From: Candidatus Brocadia sp.
Lineage (GTDB): Bacteria > Planctomycetota > Brocadiia > Brocadiales > Brocadiaceae
DNA length: 64,000 nt
Assembly (NCBI GenBank): GCA_011525665.1
Contig: WYAU01000075.1
Location: 62,001 to 126,000 of the forward strand
Direction of reading: 5' to 3'
Shown here: one piece after another, positions 46,737 through 55,863 of the stretch
How the letters are laid out: every line of letters begins with the position of its first letter
Position numbering within the stretch: position 1 is the first letter of the stretch
The notes under the pieces: generated by a model
What the model was told of the DNA's origin: nothing
The model's input: only the letters and a program-made list of their open reading frames with translations
Database searches by the model: none
Program-made: the position numbers and the translations under genes

Positions 46737-47012
46737 ATGGAGAGACTATTGGGTGGCGTTCGGATATATCTTATGGTCTTTGTGTTTTTTTTATCGTGTT
46801 TTCTGGGAATAATCTCCGGAGTATCATTTCCCATGCTTGCCATCAGGAGTATGATAATTGTGGGTATCGTTGGTGTTTTGAGTCGTTTGTTCATCAAATA
46901 TTTTGTGAGTGTGGCAAAAACTGTATCGTCTGAAGAATCTCAGCGACCGCATAACTCTGTTCTTCAGAAAGCAGACCATACTATCGATCAAAATAAAAAA
47001 CGGGTTTTATAA
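46737..47012 (+). CDS. Small two-helix membrane protein
   Basis: A 91-residue protein with two hydrophobic stretches at about 9-29 (RIYLMVFVFFLSCFLGIISG) and 37-57 (SMIIVGIVGVLSRLFIKYF) and a polar tail. It lies between flhG and fliA, 12 bases before the latter, so it is probably translated with it. I do not recognise a family. A membrane role linked to flagellar assembly or placement is possible but only from position. Confidence 0.6.
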   Translation: MERLLGGVRIYLMVFVFFLSCFLGIISGVSFPMLAIRSMIIVGIVGVLSRLFIKYFVSVAKTVSSEESQRPHNSVLQKADHTIDQNKKRVL

Positions 47013-47024
47013 AAGGGGGAAAAA

Positions 47025-47789
47025 ATGAGTACGATAAATAAAAGCAAGCCGAGTTATGCAAGCGAAAATTTAGCGAGGCGTGATAAATTAATTACTGACA
47101 ATCTCTCGTTAGTAAAGTACGTCGTAGGGAAAATTATGGTGTATTTGCCTTCATTTGTGGACAAAGAAGACCTCGTAGAATATGGCGTGCTTGGTTTGAT
47201 AGAGGCTGCGGAAAAATACGATTCAAAAAATAATGCAAAATTTGGAACATATGCCCTTTCCCGTATCCGTGGCGCAATCCTGGATCACCTGAGATCTCAG
47301 GATTGGTTGCCGCGTTCCATGCGTGACAAGGCAACACGGGTAAAAGAGACGTACATTTCACTGGAACAGAAACTCAACAGGCCGCCGCGTTCGGATGAGG
47401 TTGCCGCGGTACTTAAAATGAGTCCGGCAGAATGGGATAAATTACTAACGGATATCAGCTTGGGCACTTTTTTTTCGCTTGAAGAGTTTTACCAAAAATC
47501 TGAAAATGCAGCGGATGGAAATAGACGTCAGGAAATCAACGATCCCAAACTTCACGATCCTTTAAGTGATCTGGAGACAAAGGAAGAGAAATCCATCCTC
47601 GCAAAAGCCATTACAGAACTGCCGAAAAAGGAAAGATTGGTAATTACTTTATATTATTACGAAGATCTTATGCTGCGGGAGATAAGTGAATTAATGGGCA
47701 TCTCGGAATCGAGGATATCCCAGCTTCATCATCGCGCTTTATTCTTGCTTCGGGCCAAAATGAGCAAGATTACCCTGAACACGTTTTAA
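47025..47789 (+). CDS. fliA: RNA polymerase sigma factor FliA (sigma-28)
   Basis: FliA directs transcription of late flagellar genes. The 254-residue protein has region 2 (NLSLVKYVVGKIMVYLPSFV; DLVEYGVLGLIEAAEKYDSK; FGTYALSRIRGAILDHLRSQ, then DWLPRS), region 3, and region 4 with an HTH (LREISELMGISESRISQLHH). All are typical of sigma-28. ATG at 47025 follows AAAAGGGGG. Its predicted target promoters are found at 16896 (flgM) and 59714-59688 (flagellin 2). Confidence 0.95.
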   Translation: MSTINKSKPSYASENLARRDKLITDNLSLVKYVVGKIMVYLPSFVDKEDLVEYGVLGLIEAAEKYDSKNNAKFGTYALSRIRGAILDHLRSQDWLPRSMRDKATRVKETYISLEQKLNRPPRSDEVAAVLKMSPAEWDKLLTDISLGTFFSLEEFYQKSENAADGNRRQEINDPKLHDPLSDLETKEEKSILAKAITELPKKERLVITLYYYEDLMLREISELMGISESRISQLHHRALFLLRAKMSKITLNTF

Positions 47790-47816
47790 GGTATTTTACC
47801 TTTTTAGGTCAAGTGT

Positions 47817-48083
47817 ATGTCAGACAATATTAAACGGATACGGGAAGAATTACCCTTCACCTGCACCCCTGTTGGGCAGGTTGTTAGCGAACGAAAACAA
47901 GATGGGCATCATGAATTTGATAAAAAAAAGAAGGGCAAAAAGGACATGAAAGCGCAAGAGAGGCAGACTGTATCTGCAAACAGGGAAACAACTAGTGATG
48001 CACATGAGGGGGCACAAGATGAGCACAAAAAGATTCTTGCAAAAGAAAATCAATGTGGAAATATAGTAGATATAGAAGCGTAG
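47817..48083 (+). CDS. Small charged protein between fliA and HD-GYP gene
   Basis: An 88-residue, very hydrophilic protein rich in Lys, Glu and Gln (for example FDKKKKGKKDMKAQE). The opening MSDNIKRIREELPFTCTPVG is the only patterned part. No domain is recognisable. It starts 27 bases after fliA and ends six bases before the HD-GYP gene, so it is likely a real member of the operon. Its disordered composition suggests a binding partner rather than an enzyme. Confidence 0.55.
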   Translation: MSDNIKRIREELPFTCTPVGQVVSERKQDGHHEFDKKKKGKKDMKAQERQTVSANRETTSDAHEGAQDEHKKILAKENQCGNIVDIEA

Positions 48084-48089
48084 ATAACA

Positions 48090-49064
48090 ATGAATACAAC
48101 AGATGATTATATACCCGTATCATTGGACACAATTCGGGTCGGCACAACTGTCGGATGTGATCTGTATCTGCAAAACTGTATAGATGGTGTAAGTAAATAC
48201 ATACTGTATTGCAGCGGAACGAATGTTATTAAACCGGACAAAATTGAAGAGCTGCAGAAGAACAAAGTGGATAGATTATTTATACGGAAAGAAGATCAAA
48301 AAGAATATTTAAAGTATGTCGAATCACGCTTAAAGCACATTATTAAAAATGATAAAATACAAAATAAAGAGAAGGTTCGTGTGGTATATGATGTTGCCAA
48401 AAATATCATGATGGATGTTTTTGAAGACCCGCGTTCAGGCAAACAGGTGGAACGGTCTAAGGAATGGGTGTCAAATGCTATCGATTTTATTCTGACAAAT
48501 AAAGCCTTTTTACCAAACGTGATAAGTATAATATCTTATGATTACTATACCTACACGCACTCAGTAAATGTGGCTGTGTTGGGTTTATTATTTTCGAAAT
48601 ACCTAGAAATTCACTATGAAGAAATGCATGCGCTTGGAACCGGGTTATTGTTACACGACATAGGGAAGACCCAGATTGAGTGTGAGATAATTAACAAAAA
48701 AGAAAAGTTGAACAATGAGGAATATGCACGGATTAAGATGCACGTAGAATTGGGTGCCAATATACTTATGGAGATAGGAGGCATTGACAGCATTTCATTC
48801 TTCCCCGTAATGCAACATCATGAAAAATATAATGGAAAAGGTTATCCAAAAGGGTTAAAGGACGATGATATCCATACATACGGCAAGATAGCAGCCATTA
48901 TTGATGTGTATGATGCCCTGACAACCAAAAGATCTTATGCCGATGCAAGAAAGCCATTTTCTGCATTAAAAATTATGAAGGAGGAGATGGGGGGGAGTTT
49001 TGATGAAAGATTCTTCAGGGAATTCATATTATTTCTCGGCTCACAAGGTGAAAAGACATCTTAG
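48090..49064 (+). CDS. HD-GYP cyclic-di-GMP phosphodiesterase
   Basis: A 324-residue protein likely to hydrolyse cyclic di-GMP, which in many bacteria promotes motility. An N-terminal unit (about 8-95) has VSLDTIRVGTTVGCDLYLQN and a conserved LYC segment, also seen in the next gene. The HD-GYP domain follows with YTHSVNVA, HD at 189-190 in LLLHDIGK, His218, and the signature HHEKYNGKGYP at 243-253. The downstream IDVYDALTTKRSY motif is intact, so it should be active. It probably belongs to the fliA unit. Confidence 0.92.
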   Translation: MNTTDDYIPVSLDTIRVGTTVGCDLYLQNCIDGVSKYILYCSGTNVIKPDKIEELQKNKVDRLFIRKEDQKEYLKYVESRLKHIIKNDKIQNKEKVRVVYDVAKNIMMDVFEDPRSGKQVERSKEWVSNAIDFILTNKAFLPNVISIISYDYYTYTHSVNVAVLGLLFSKYLEIHYEEMHALGTGLLLHDIGKTQIECEIINKKEKLNNEEYARIKMHVELGANILMEIGGIDSISFFPVMQHHEKYNGKGYPKGLKDDDIHTYGKIAAIIDVYDALTTKRSYADARKPFSALKIMKEEMGGSFDERFFREFILFLGSQGEKTS

Positions 49065-49551
49065 AAGTGTGCCTTTTCCATTGAAACGGGTTCTGTATCC
49101 CTTGTACGCCATCCCGTGAGGGAGCGTGTCAGAAGATTTGTTCCCCTCTGTTGTCGTAACGGCCTGCATTATCACACGGGCAGGTAGATTGCCTATTTTC
49201 CCCGGAGTTCGTTAATTCATGCTTCCATTCTTCAGATGTGCCCGTTCGGATTTTTTTGAGTTTCATGCCGGAAATACTGCAACTTCCTGATGAAATAAAT
49301 GTTCCTGAATGGCAGTATATCTTTTTTTCCCGGTATCGGAAAAATTTACATTCCAAATGTTCCTTGTCTAATAATATGACCTTCCACCATCTTATTAAAT
49401 GCAATTCTATACAAGTATAACACATTGTATTATCGAGAGTTATTATTAGATTAACCAGAAATATTATCAAAAAAATATTTGGCACATACATTGCTAAATT
49501 CAACACCAGCAATTAATAAATTATTTTGTGTATCATTGCGAGGATAGCTAT
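49065..49551. other. Intergenic region between the two HD-GYP genes
   Basis: About 490 bases. A 127-codon open frame on the - strand (49512-49129) overlaps the sigma-54 promoter and has no family resemblance, so I do not call a gene. The sigma-54 promoter at 49480 serves the second HD-GYP gene. Confidence 0.5.
49480..49494 (+). promoter_or_regulatory. Sigma-54 promoter of the GAF-HD-GYP gene
   Basis: TGGCACATACATTGC matches TGGCAC-N5-TTGC exactly. The predicted start near 49506 is about 45 bases before the ATG at 49552. Confidence 0.8.
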
Positions 49552-51243
49552 ATGACGACGAGTACATTGAACATATCGGTTCAGGAAGATATGAAAACAG
49601 TTAACGACACGTTGCATGATATCAAATGCCTTTCAAAACTTTATTATATGCTTCATCATCCCCGAAATACGGATATTTTGCGGAATGATTCCTTCCATAG
49701 TCACAAGGAGCCAAATTTAAGGGAAATTGGACATGCCTTGATTTCGGTGCTTGATCTGGAAAGGCTGTTTCCGCTTGTAAACAATCTGACCGTCCGCGGG
49801 ACCGATAGCTTGTCCGGGATTGTTGCATTAGTTATCGGAGAAGATGTGTATGTGAAGTCTTCCGTGGGTATCATGAACCATGTGTCAAATGGTATGGCGT
49901 TCAAAGTGGGTGATGGCGCGATCGGGTGGATTGTGAAACACAGGGAATCAATTATTATCAACGACATTGAAAAGGACGAACGTTTTCAGAAGCAACAATT
50001 CATGTGGTATCACGGGAAGACACTGATTTGTGTGCCTATAAAACTGCAAGATCGGGTCGTCGGGGTAATCGGCGTAAACAATAAAAAGCAAGGGGAAATT
50101 TATACCGATAGTGATGTACGGTTTTTGGAAACTATTGCGGCATATACCGCTATTGCCATAAAAGATTCGGACTTGTACGCGAAAATAAAAAATCCGAACA
50201 GAGTAGAGCAACTCACATCCGCATATCAGGATAAAAATAATAAATATTTGCCTGTGACACTGAGAAGCATAAAAACCGGTGCCTTTGCCGAATGCGATCT
50301 TTATTTACAGACAGTTACAAATAATGAAGTTAAATATTTGTTATATTGTAAAGGCAACAGAATATTTGATGATGAACGGAAAGAGTCATTTGTTAAAAAG
50401 AATATTGGTAAGATCTATGTTTCAAAAAATGGCAACGCGCAATATCTGCGATATATGGAATCAAATCTTGAACAGATTGTTCATGATGAAATGACTGCAA
50501 TGGACGAGCGGATTCAAATCACTTATGACGTTGCAAGAAATTTGCTGGAAGACACCCTAAAAGGCTCCAACATCTTTGTGAATATCGAAAGGGCCAAGGA
50601 TTGGGTGACAGTGGTACTGGATTTTATGCTGCGCGAAAGAGAGGTTTTTTCCCATCTCAGGAAAGTATTGGCCTATGATGGGAACGTCTTCAGCCATTCC
50701 GTCAATACCGCTGCAATTGGATTACTGTTTGGATATTATCTGGGTCTCTCTGCCAACGATCTTTTGGTTTTCGGCTCAGGCTTATTGCTCCATGATATTG
50801 GTAAAATCAGGATGGATCCTTACACACTAAGAGATGGGTTTGAAAAGTTAACAAAGGAAGAAAGAGAACTATTGCGGAAGCATACAGATTTGGGTTTCAT
50901 TCTTTTATTCAACAGCGGAAATTTAGCCAGAGAAGCTTGTCTGATTGCGAAACAACATCACGAGCAATATAACGGGAAGGGGTACCCGGAAGGATTAAGG
51001 GGGGACGAGATCCATTATTATAGCCGCATATCACGCATACTGGATGAATTTGAAACGATAATGCCGAAAACCAAAAAAAATGACGGAAACCCCGTCTTTC
51101 AGGTATTACAGATTATGGTAAAAGAAATGGATGGTAATTTTGATAAAGAAATATTAAAGAAGTTTATTGATTTTATGCGTGTGAGCACACTCGAAGAACC
51201 CCTGGTCGCCGGGAACAGCCGACTCACCGAATGTGTAGGCTGA
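49552..51243 (+). CDS. GAF and HD-GYP domain protein
   Basis: From the ATG at 49552 (GAGGAT upstream) this is a 563-residue protein. Residues about 55-215 form a GAF domain (FKVGDGAIGWIVKHRESIII; ICVPIKLQDRVVGVIGVNNK). Next comes the same N-terminal unit as in the neighbouring HD-GYP protein (VTLRSIKTGAFAECDLYLQT). The HD-GYP domain keeps LLLHDIGK and HHEQYNGKGYPEGL, but the normal DVYDALTTKRSY segment has become RILDEFETIMPKTKKN. It may therefore bind rather than efficiently hydrolyse cyclic di-GMP, or have altered substrate preference. It is the gene just before flagellin 1. Confidence 0.88.
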   Translation: MTTSTLNISVQEDMKTVNDTLHDIKCLSKLYYMLHHPRNTDILRNDSFHSHKEPNLREIGHALISVLDLERLFPLVNNLTVRGTDSLSGIVALVIGEDVYVKSSVGIMNHVSNGMAFKVGDGAIGWIVKHRESIIINDIEKDERFQKQQFMWYHGKTLICVPIKLQDRVVGVIGVNNKKQGEIYTDSDVRFLETIAAYTAIAIKDSDLYAKIKNPNRVEQLTSAYQDKNNKYLPVTLRSIKTGAFAECDLYLQTVTNNEVKYLLYCKGNRIFDDERKESFVKKNIGKIYVSKNGNAQYLRYMESNLEQIVHDEMTAMDERIQITYDVARNLLEDTLKGSNIFVNIERAKDWVTVVLDFMLREREVFSHLRKVLAYDGNVFSHSVNTAAIGLLFGYYLGLSANDLLVFGSGLLLHDIGKIRMDPYTLRDGFEKLTKEERELLRKHTDLGFILLFNSGNLAREACLIAKQHHEQYNGKGYPEGLRGDEIHYYSRISRILDEFETIMPKTKKNDGNPVFQVLQIMVKEMDGNFDKEILKKFIDFMRVSTLEEPLVAGNSRLTECVG

Positions 51244-51328
51244 GGTATGGAGAATGACAGAAGACTCCAGGTTATTTCTAAAATTGGATAATTTATTTAC
51301 CATTAATTGTTAGCAAGGAGGTTTACGT

Positions 51329-52255
51329 ATGGGTACAAGAATAAACACCAATATTGGCGCTTTGAACGCCCTGAAGTCATTGAATGATATTTCGAATCGA
51401 ATGTCCGTAGCTCAATTACGCCTGGCGACGGGTAAAAGGATAAATACCGCTGCGGACGATGCTGCCGGCTATTCAATTGCGAAAAAGTTTAACGTCCGTG
51501 CACATGGTCTTGGTCAGGCGTTAAACAACATTGGTTCAGCCAAAAATCTGTTATCGGTTGCGGAAGGCCATTTGAATAATATCGTTGATATCTTAACGCA
51601 AATGAAGACGAAGGCTACACAGGCAGCAGATGACTCGCTTGGCACGGCAGAGCGTATGGCAATTAAGGCGGAACTTGCTGCACTGGCTACCCAGGTCAGC
51701 CTTGAAGTAACACAGGCTACATGGAACTCTAAGTCAATATTTAGCGGCACTGGTTCAAGCAATGCCACTGCCGGAAATGTACTTTTCAGATTCCAGATTG
51801 GGGCAGGAAACAGTACTACTAATGATTTACTGCAGTTTAATCTGCTGAAAACCGGCAACGTCAGCTTAGAGAATGGAAATACTGGTTTTCGGGCTGCTCA
51901 GTTAAGGCTTGATGCAAGTGGCGGCACACGACTCAGCGGCAATACACTTGCAGGTTCACTGGTAGGCTCCTCAGCATCTGCACAAACGTTAATGGGTAGG
52001 ATAGATAGCGCTGTTGCTGACGTATCAGAGGCATTGAGCTACATTGGTTCCGTAGTGAACAGACTTACCTACCAGGAAACAAGCTTAACGGTGGCAAAGA
52101 CAAATACCGAGGCTGCAAGAAGCAGAATTGAGGATGCCGATATGGCGTATGAACAGCTGGAATCAACGAAATTGCAGATATTGCAACAGACAGCCAGCGC
52201 AATGCTCGCCCAGGCAAATACTGGCCCTCAGGCCATCCTGAGCCTCTTCAGATAA
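51329..52255 (+). CDS. fliC: Flagellin 1
   Basis: A 308-residue filament protein. The conserved N-terminal D0/D1 region reads NTNIGALNALKSLNDISNRM and QLRLATGKRINTAADDAAGY, and the C-terminal one ends EDADMAYEQLESTKLQILQQ then TASAMLAQAN...ILSLFR. The central variable domain is short (about 60-80 residues), rich in Gly, Ser and Thr, which could carry glycans. Strong ribosome site AAGGAGG before ATG 51329. I see no good sigma-28 promoter directly upstream, unlike flagellin 2; transcription may come from the sigma-54 promoter at 49480. Confidence 0.96.
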   Translation: MGTRINTNIGALNALKSLNDISNRMSVAQLRLATGKRINTAADDAAGYSIAKKFNVRAHGLGQALNNIGSAKNLLSVAEGHLNNIVDILTQMKTKATQAADDSLGTAERMAIKAELAALATQVSLEVTQATWNSKSIFSGTGSSNATAGNVLFRFQIGAGNSTTNDLLQFNLLKTGNVSLENGNTGFRAAQLRLDASGGTRLSGNTLAGSLVGSSASAQTLMGRIDSAVADVSEALSYIGSVVNRLTYQETSLTVAKTNTEAARSRIEDADMAYEQLESTKLQILQQTASAMLAQANTGPQAILSLFR

Positions 52256-52422
52256 AGAATGAGATGCTTGCATATCGTATGAACTCCTGTTTTGGCGCAG
52301 GAGATGGTTGGCTACAGAATGTACGGAGTAAGAGTGACACTCTATGTATTTCTGCGATGACCCTTATGCCCGTGTGAAATGTCGCCTTTATTTCATCATA
52401 ATACGTGAAATTCTGGAAACAA

Positions 52423-53625
52423 ATGACCCAGCTTTCTGCCTGCCTTATTGTCAAAAATGAATCCCTGTTTCTCTCCCGCTGCCTTGAAAGTATCCGTTCA
52501 TTTGTGGATGAAATTATCGTTGTGGATACCGGGTCGGATGACAATTCAGTGAAGATTGCCCGTAGCTATGACGCACGTGTTTATCACTTCGCCTGGACAG
52601 ATGACTTTTCAGCCGCCCGCAACGAATCGCTGCGTCATGCCACGGGGGACTGGATACTTTATATTGATGCCGACGAAACCATTGATACGGCACATGCAGC
52701 CATGATTCGTCAGGTAATTACACGAAAAGATATAACAGCTGTTACCGTACGCCAGCGTGTTCCCCAGCAGGCGGGAAATGTTGCTACTGCCTTTTATAGC
52801 GAATATTGCCGCCTCTTTCGCCGCCATGCTTCCATACGTTTTGAGGGTAAGATACATGAGCAGATACTTCCCGCTATCGAACGGCAAGGAGGCAAGGTGT
52901 TATGTACCGACATTGTAATTCATCACTGGGCATATGCTGCCAGCGAAGAAAAAAAACGGCGCCGCGCAGAACGGAATCTCCACTATTTATTAACTGAATT
53001 GGAACAGGCTCGGGATGACCCGTTTTTGTACTTTAACCTGGGGATGACATACCGGGAACTGGGGCAGCGGGATGCAGCCATTCGTTCGCTGCACTATGCG
53101 CTTGAGAAGGATGATGGGTGCATCAAGCGTAAACTTATAGGGCAGACACATCTAAATCTGGCCAAACTTTATTTGGAATCAGGAGATGTCTCAATTGCTG
53201 CGCGACATGCGCGAATGGTTGCCACTTTTGACCCTGAAAATCCACTATCAGACTATATGCTTGCGGCGCTTGCGGTCGAAGAAAAGCAGTTTACAAAGGC
53301 AATCTTACATCTCGAGGGTGCATTGCGCATGGCCAGAGCGGAAGCAGGAGTATTTCCGAGCGTTGAGTTAAACCTTGCCCGGATCTATTTGGAACTTGGC
53401 AGTTGTAGGTGCGCGGCAGGTGATTTCTTAAATGCAGAATGTGATTTTACCCGATCTGTGAATATTGATCCTTCTGTGGCATTGTCGTATCTCCTGCTGG
53501 GAAACTGTCGTTTCATGCGTGGAGATCTGGCGGGGGCTGCCGAGATGTTTAAATGCGCCCTTTCTTTGGATCCGTTACTGGAAGAAGCCCATAAGGGTCT
53601 GGTATTATGTCACCAGTATGAATAA
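52423..53625 (+). CDS. Family 2 glycosyltransferase with TPR tail
   Basis: From the ATG at 52423 (400 residues; an in-frame GTG lies at 52405) the first 220 residues are a GT2 domain: LSACLIVKNESLFLSRCLES, EIIVVDTGSDDNSVKIA, DFSAARNESLRHATGDW and the metal-binding IDADE. The rest are TPR units (YFNLGMTYRELGQRDAAIRS; LARIYLELGSCRCAAGDF). It is directly downstream of flagellin 1, so flagellin is the likely acceptor. It belongs to the same family as the two 601-residue proteins at 59783 and 61827. The sugar donor cannot be read from sequence. Confidence 0.88.
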   Translation: MTQLSACLIVKNESLFLSRCLESIRSFVDEIIVVDTGSDDNSVKIARSYDARVYHFAWTDDFSAARNESLRHATGDWILYIDADETIDTAHAAMIRQVITRKDITAVTVRQRVPQQAGNVATAFYSEYCRLFRRHASIRFEGKIHEQILPAIERQGGKVLCTDIVIHHWAYAASEEKKRRRAERNLHYLLTELEQARDDPFLYFNLGMTYRELGQRDAAIRSLHYALEKDDGCIKRKLIGQTHLNLAKLYLESGDVSIAARHARMVATFDPENPLSDYMLAALAVEEKQFTKAILHLEGALRMARAEAGVFPSVELNLARIYLELGSCRCAAGDFLNAECDFTRSVNIDPSVALSYLLLGNCRFMRGDLAGAAEMFKCALSLDPLLEEAHKGLVLCHQYE

Positions 53626-53825
53626 TAAATATGGTGACATTTTCCTCTTTGAGAATGTCTTGACAGAAATCAGGTTTGATCGTCTGTGTAGCGCTATCTT
53701 TACTTTACAAGATTCAAGACATCGTGTTGCATACGCTATGTCTCTATGTCAGGATATTTTTCAAAAAAGTAGTTTTTTTTTGATGCAAAATGTAAAAATT
53801 TGTTTAATTAGTGCACTAAACAGCT

Positions 53826-55274
53826 ATGGAACAACAGGCGGCAATTGAGAAATTCATCCAGGAAGGAATTCGGCTGGTGCGACAAGGAATGTTGCATCAG
53901 GCCCTTGCACTTTTTGAAAGAATTCTCACTATTTGTCCTGGTGAACCCCGGGCGCTTTTTAACGCGGCAGTAGTCCTCGATCAGCGGGATCTCAGGGAAG
54001 ATGCATTGACATTGTTACAGCAAAGTATGGATGCCGACCCGACCTTCGCCAATCCACACTATTACCTGGGCAGAATGCGCCTGCAGGAAGGAAACTATTC
54101 GGGCGCATATTCTGCATTTCGCGATGCAATTGCCCGCGATGTAGAATTTACACCCGCTTACGAGGGGATACAGATAGCATTATCTGCCATGAATCAGACT
54201 CCAACAGACGACACATCGGACATTGTTTTTTATACTGGCGGCCATCCGTTTCATGACAGAACAATAAATGAAAAAGGGCTTGGTGGAAGCGAGAGCGCTC
54301 TTATCTATATAGCCCGTTCATTTGCAGCAAAGGGAATGCGGGTACATGTATTTTGTAATTGTGATCAGCCAGGAGAATATGCTGGTGTTCGTTACGACAG
54401 ATTGGTTGACTTTTACATTTACCGAAAGCAGCATATATTGCCGATGATCATTTCATCCCGCTCTTTACGTCCGTTTAAAATAGCACTGCAGGCACAAACA
54501 CGCATTCTGTGGATACATGATGCTGCAAATGTCCCCTTTTTAAAGGGCGAAGATCCTGTCCGTACATCCATTGACCGAATTTTTGCCGTCAGTCATTGGC
54601 AAAGGAATGATTGGTCATCTCACTTTGGCATTCCTCTCGAACGTTTTTTTGTCACCCGCAATGGTGTTGATTTGTCAGTGTTTCGTCCAGGCGGAAAGAG
54701 GAGCCGGTGCCGCCTTATTTATGTCAGCCGCCATGATCGGGGCCTTAATGTGCTGCTAAAATTGTTTCCATATATCCGGCAGCAAGTCCCTGACGCTGAG
54801 TTGCATGTTTATTCCTATCAACTGCCGGATGACAGAGTGGATGAGATTGTTTTGGAGGTACAACAGCCGGGTGTTTATATACGCGGGAGTTTACCCAAAA
54901 CAGATCTTGCCTCAGAGATGGCCAGTGCTCGACTGATGGTTTATCCCAGTACGTGGCCGGAAACTTCATGCATTTCAGCCATAGAATCTCAGGCATCAGG
55001 AACGCCGGTTGTTACAAGCACCCTGGCGGCTTTATCAGAAACCGTACACGATGGAGTAAGCGGATGTCTTATTCCCGGAGACCCTAACACTGCTGAATTT
55101 GGACGTTGCTTTATCGAAACCGTAGTAAAACTGATGAATAATGACGAGGTATGGACAAAACTCAGCCATGGCGCCCGTCATCGCAGTGAGTTGCTCTACG
55201 ATTGGAATAACATTGCTAATGAATGGGTTGGGGAATTTGAGAGGCTGATAGATATAAAGAAACGGGGTTTGTAA
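53826..55274 (+). CDS. TPR protein with family 4-type glycosyltransferase domain
   Basis: A 482-residue protein in the reverse arrangement: TPR units first (about 1-115; LVRQGMLHQALALFERILTI; DALTLLQQSMDADPTFANPH), then a GT-B glycosyltransferase from about 130. The latter has GGSESALIYIARSFAAKGMR, ILWIHDAANVPF, FVTRNGVDLSVFRPGG and the donor-site region MVYPSTWPETSCISAIESQA then SGTPVVTS. The Glu-containing E(x7)E-like segment fits GT4/GT1 enzymes. It lies between flagellin 1 and the FlaG/FliS/FliD genes and probably adds a later sugar to flagellin, with TPRs positioning the protein acceptor. Confidence 0.87.
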   Translation: MEQQAAIEKFIQEGIRLVRQGMLHQALALFERILTICPGEPRALFNAAVVLDQRDLREDALTLLQQSMDADPTFANPHYYLGRMRLQEGNYSGAYSAFRDAIARDVEFTPAYEGIQIALSAMNQTPTDDTSDIVFYTGGHPFHDRTINEKGLGGSESALIYIARSFAAKGMRVHVFCNCDQPGEYAGVRYDRLVDFYIYRKQHILPMIISSRSLRPFKIALQAQTRILWIHDAANVPFLKGEDPVRTSIDRIFAVSHWQRNDWSSHFGIPLERFFVTRNGVDLSVFRPGGKRSRCRLIYVSRHDRGLNVLLKLFPYIRQQVPDAELHVYSYQLPDDRVDEIVLEVQQPGVYIRGSLPKTDLASEMASARLMVYPSTWPETSCISAIESQASGTPVVTSTLAALSETVHDGVSGCLIPGDPNTAEFGRCFIETVVKLMNNDEVWTKLSHGARHRSELLYDWNNIANEWVGEFERLIDIKKRGL

Positions 55275-55355
55275 GAATGGATAACAGTTAAGTTTCTAAA
55301 AAATGTCGTATTCAAAAAACTAAATTATTGCACGTTATTTTAAATGGGTCTTCCT

Positions 55356-55706
55356 TTAATATTTTATTGCACCACTAAACGGCTGTTTATAATAAATACT
55401 TAATAATTTTATCCTGTCGATTGTTTCCTTCTGAGGTATTTGTCTGATTACTTTATTTGTATTTGCGTCTTTAACTGTGGTAACAACGATGTGCAAATCC
55501 TTTTCAATAGAAAAGGCAACTCTTGTTCCGACGTGATGGGATGTGAAGGACGATGAAATATCTTTGTGTGGATCGTCTGACTTTTGTACATCAAAAGAAA
55601 TTATATTCGTTTTATCAAGATCTTTTTTTAGAGGTACATTTTTGTTGACAAACAGTGAAGTATGATCCTTGTACGTGGTGACAGAATGGATATCGCGTGT
55701 TTCCAT
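55356..55706 (-). CDS. flaG: FlaG-family flagellar protein
   Basis: A 116-residue protein whose C-terminal half fits the FlaG family: VAFSIEKDLHIVVTTVKDAN followed by TNKVIRQIPQKETIDRIKLL, the hallmark being the VIRQIP motif. FlaG proteins influence filament length in some bacteria. The N-terminal half is variable. Start ATG at 55706 with GGAG a few bases upstream on this strand. It is the last gene of the - strand run fliD, FliT-like, fliS, flaG. Confidence 0.85.
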   Translation of the reverse strand: METRDIHSVTTYKDHTSLFVNKNVPLKKDLDKTNIISFDVQKSDDPHKDISSSFTSHHVGTRVAFSIEKDLHIVVTTVKDANTNKVIRQIPQKETIDRIKLLSIYYKQPFSGAIKY

Positions 55707-55863
55707 ACAGCAACTCCTGCAAATTTATATTACCAGGATTGTCATAGAATTTTCCATTATATACATTTGTCCATTCAGTATACAGATGTAAACGCTATTT
55801 TAGGGTTGTGAATCATTTTTTTCCTGTCATATTTCGACAAGTGTGGTAATCCGGACATTGCCT

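Noticed and set aside
49129-49512. 127-codon open frame on the - strand between the two HD-GYP genes
   Set aside because: It covers the sigma-54 promoter at 49480, shows no known motif apart from a vague PilZ-like stretch, and has low-complexity composition.
51270-51328. Sigma-28 promoter of flagellin 1 (TAAAATTG followed by ACCATTAA)
   Set aside because: The -10 matches at only five of eight positions and needs a 12-base spacer.
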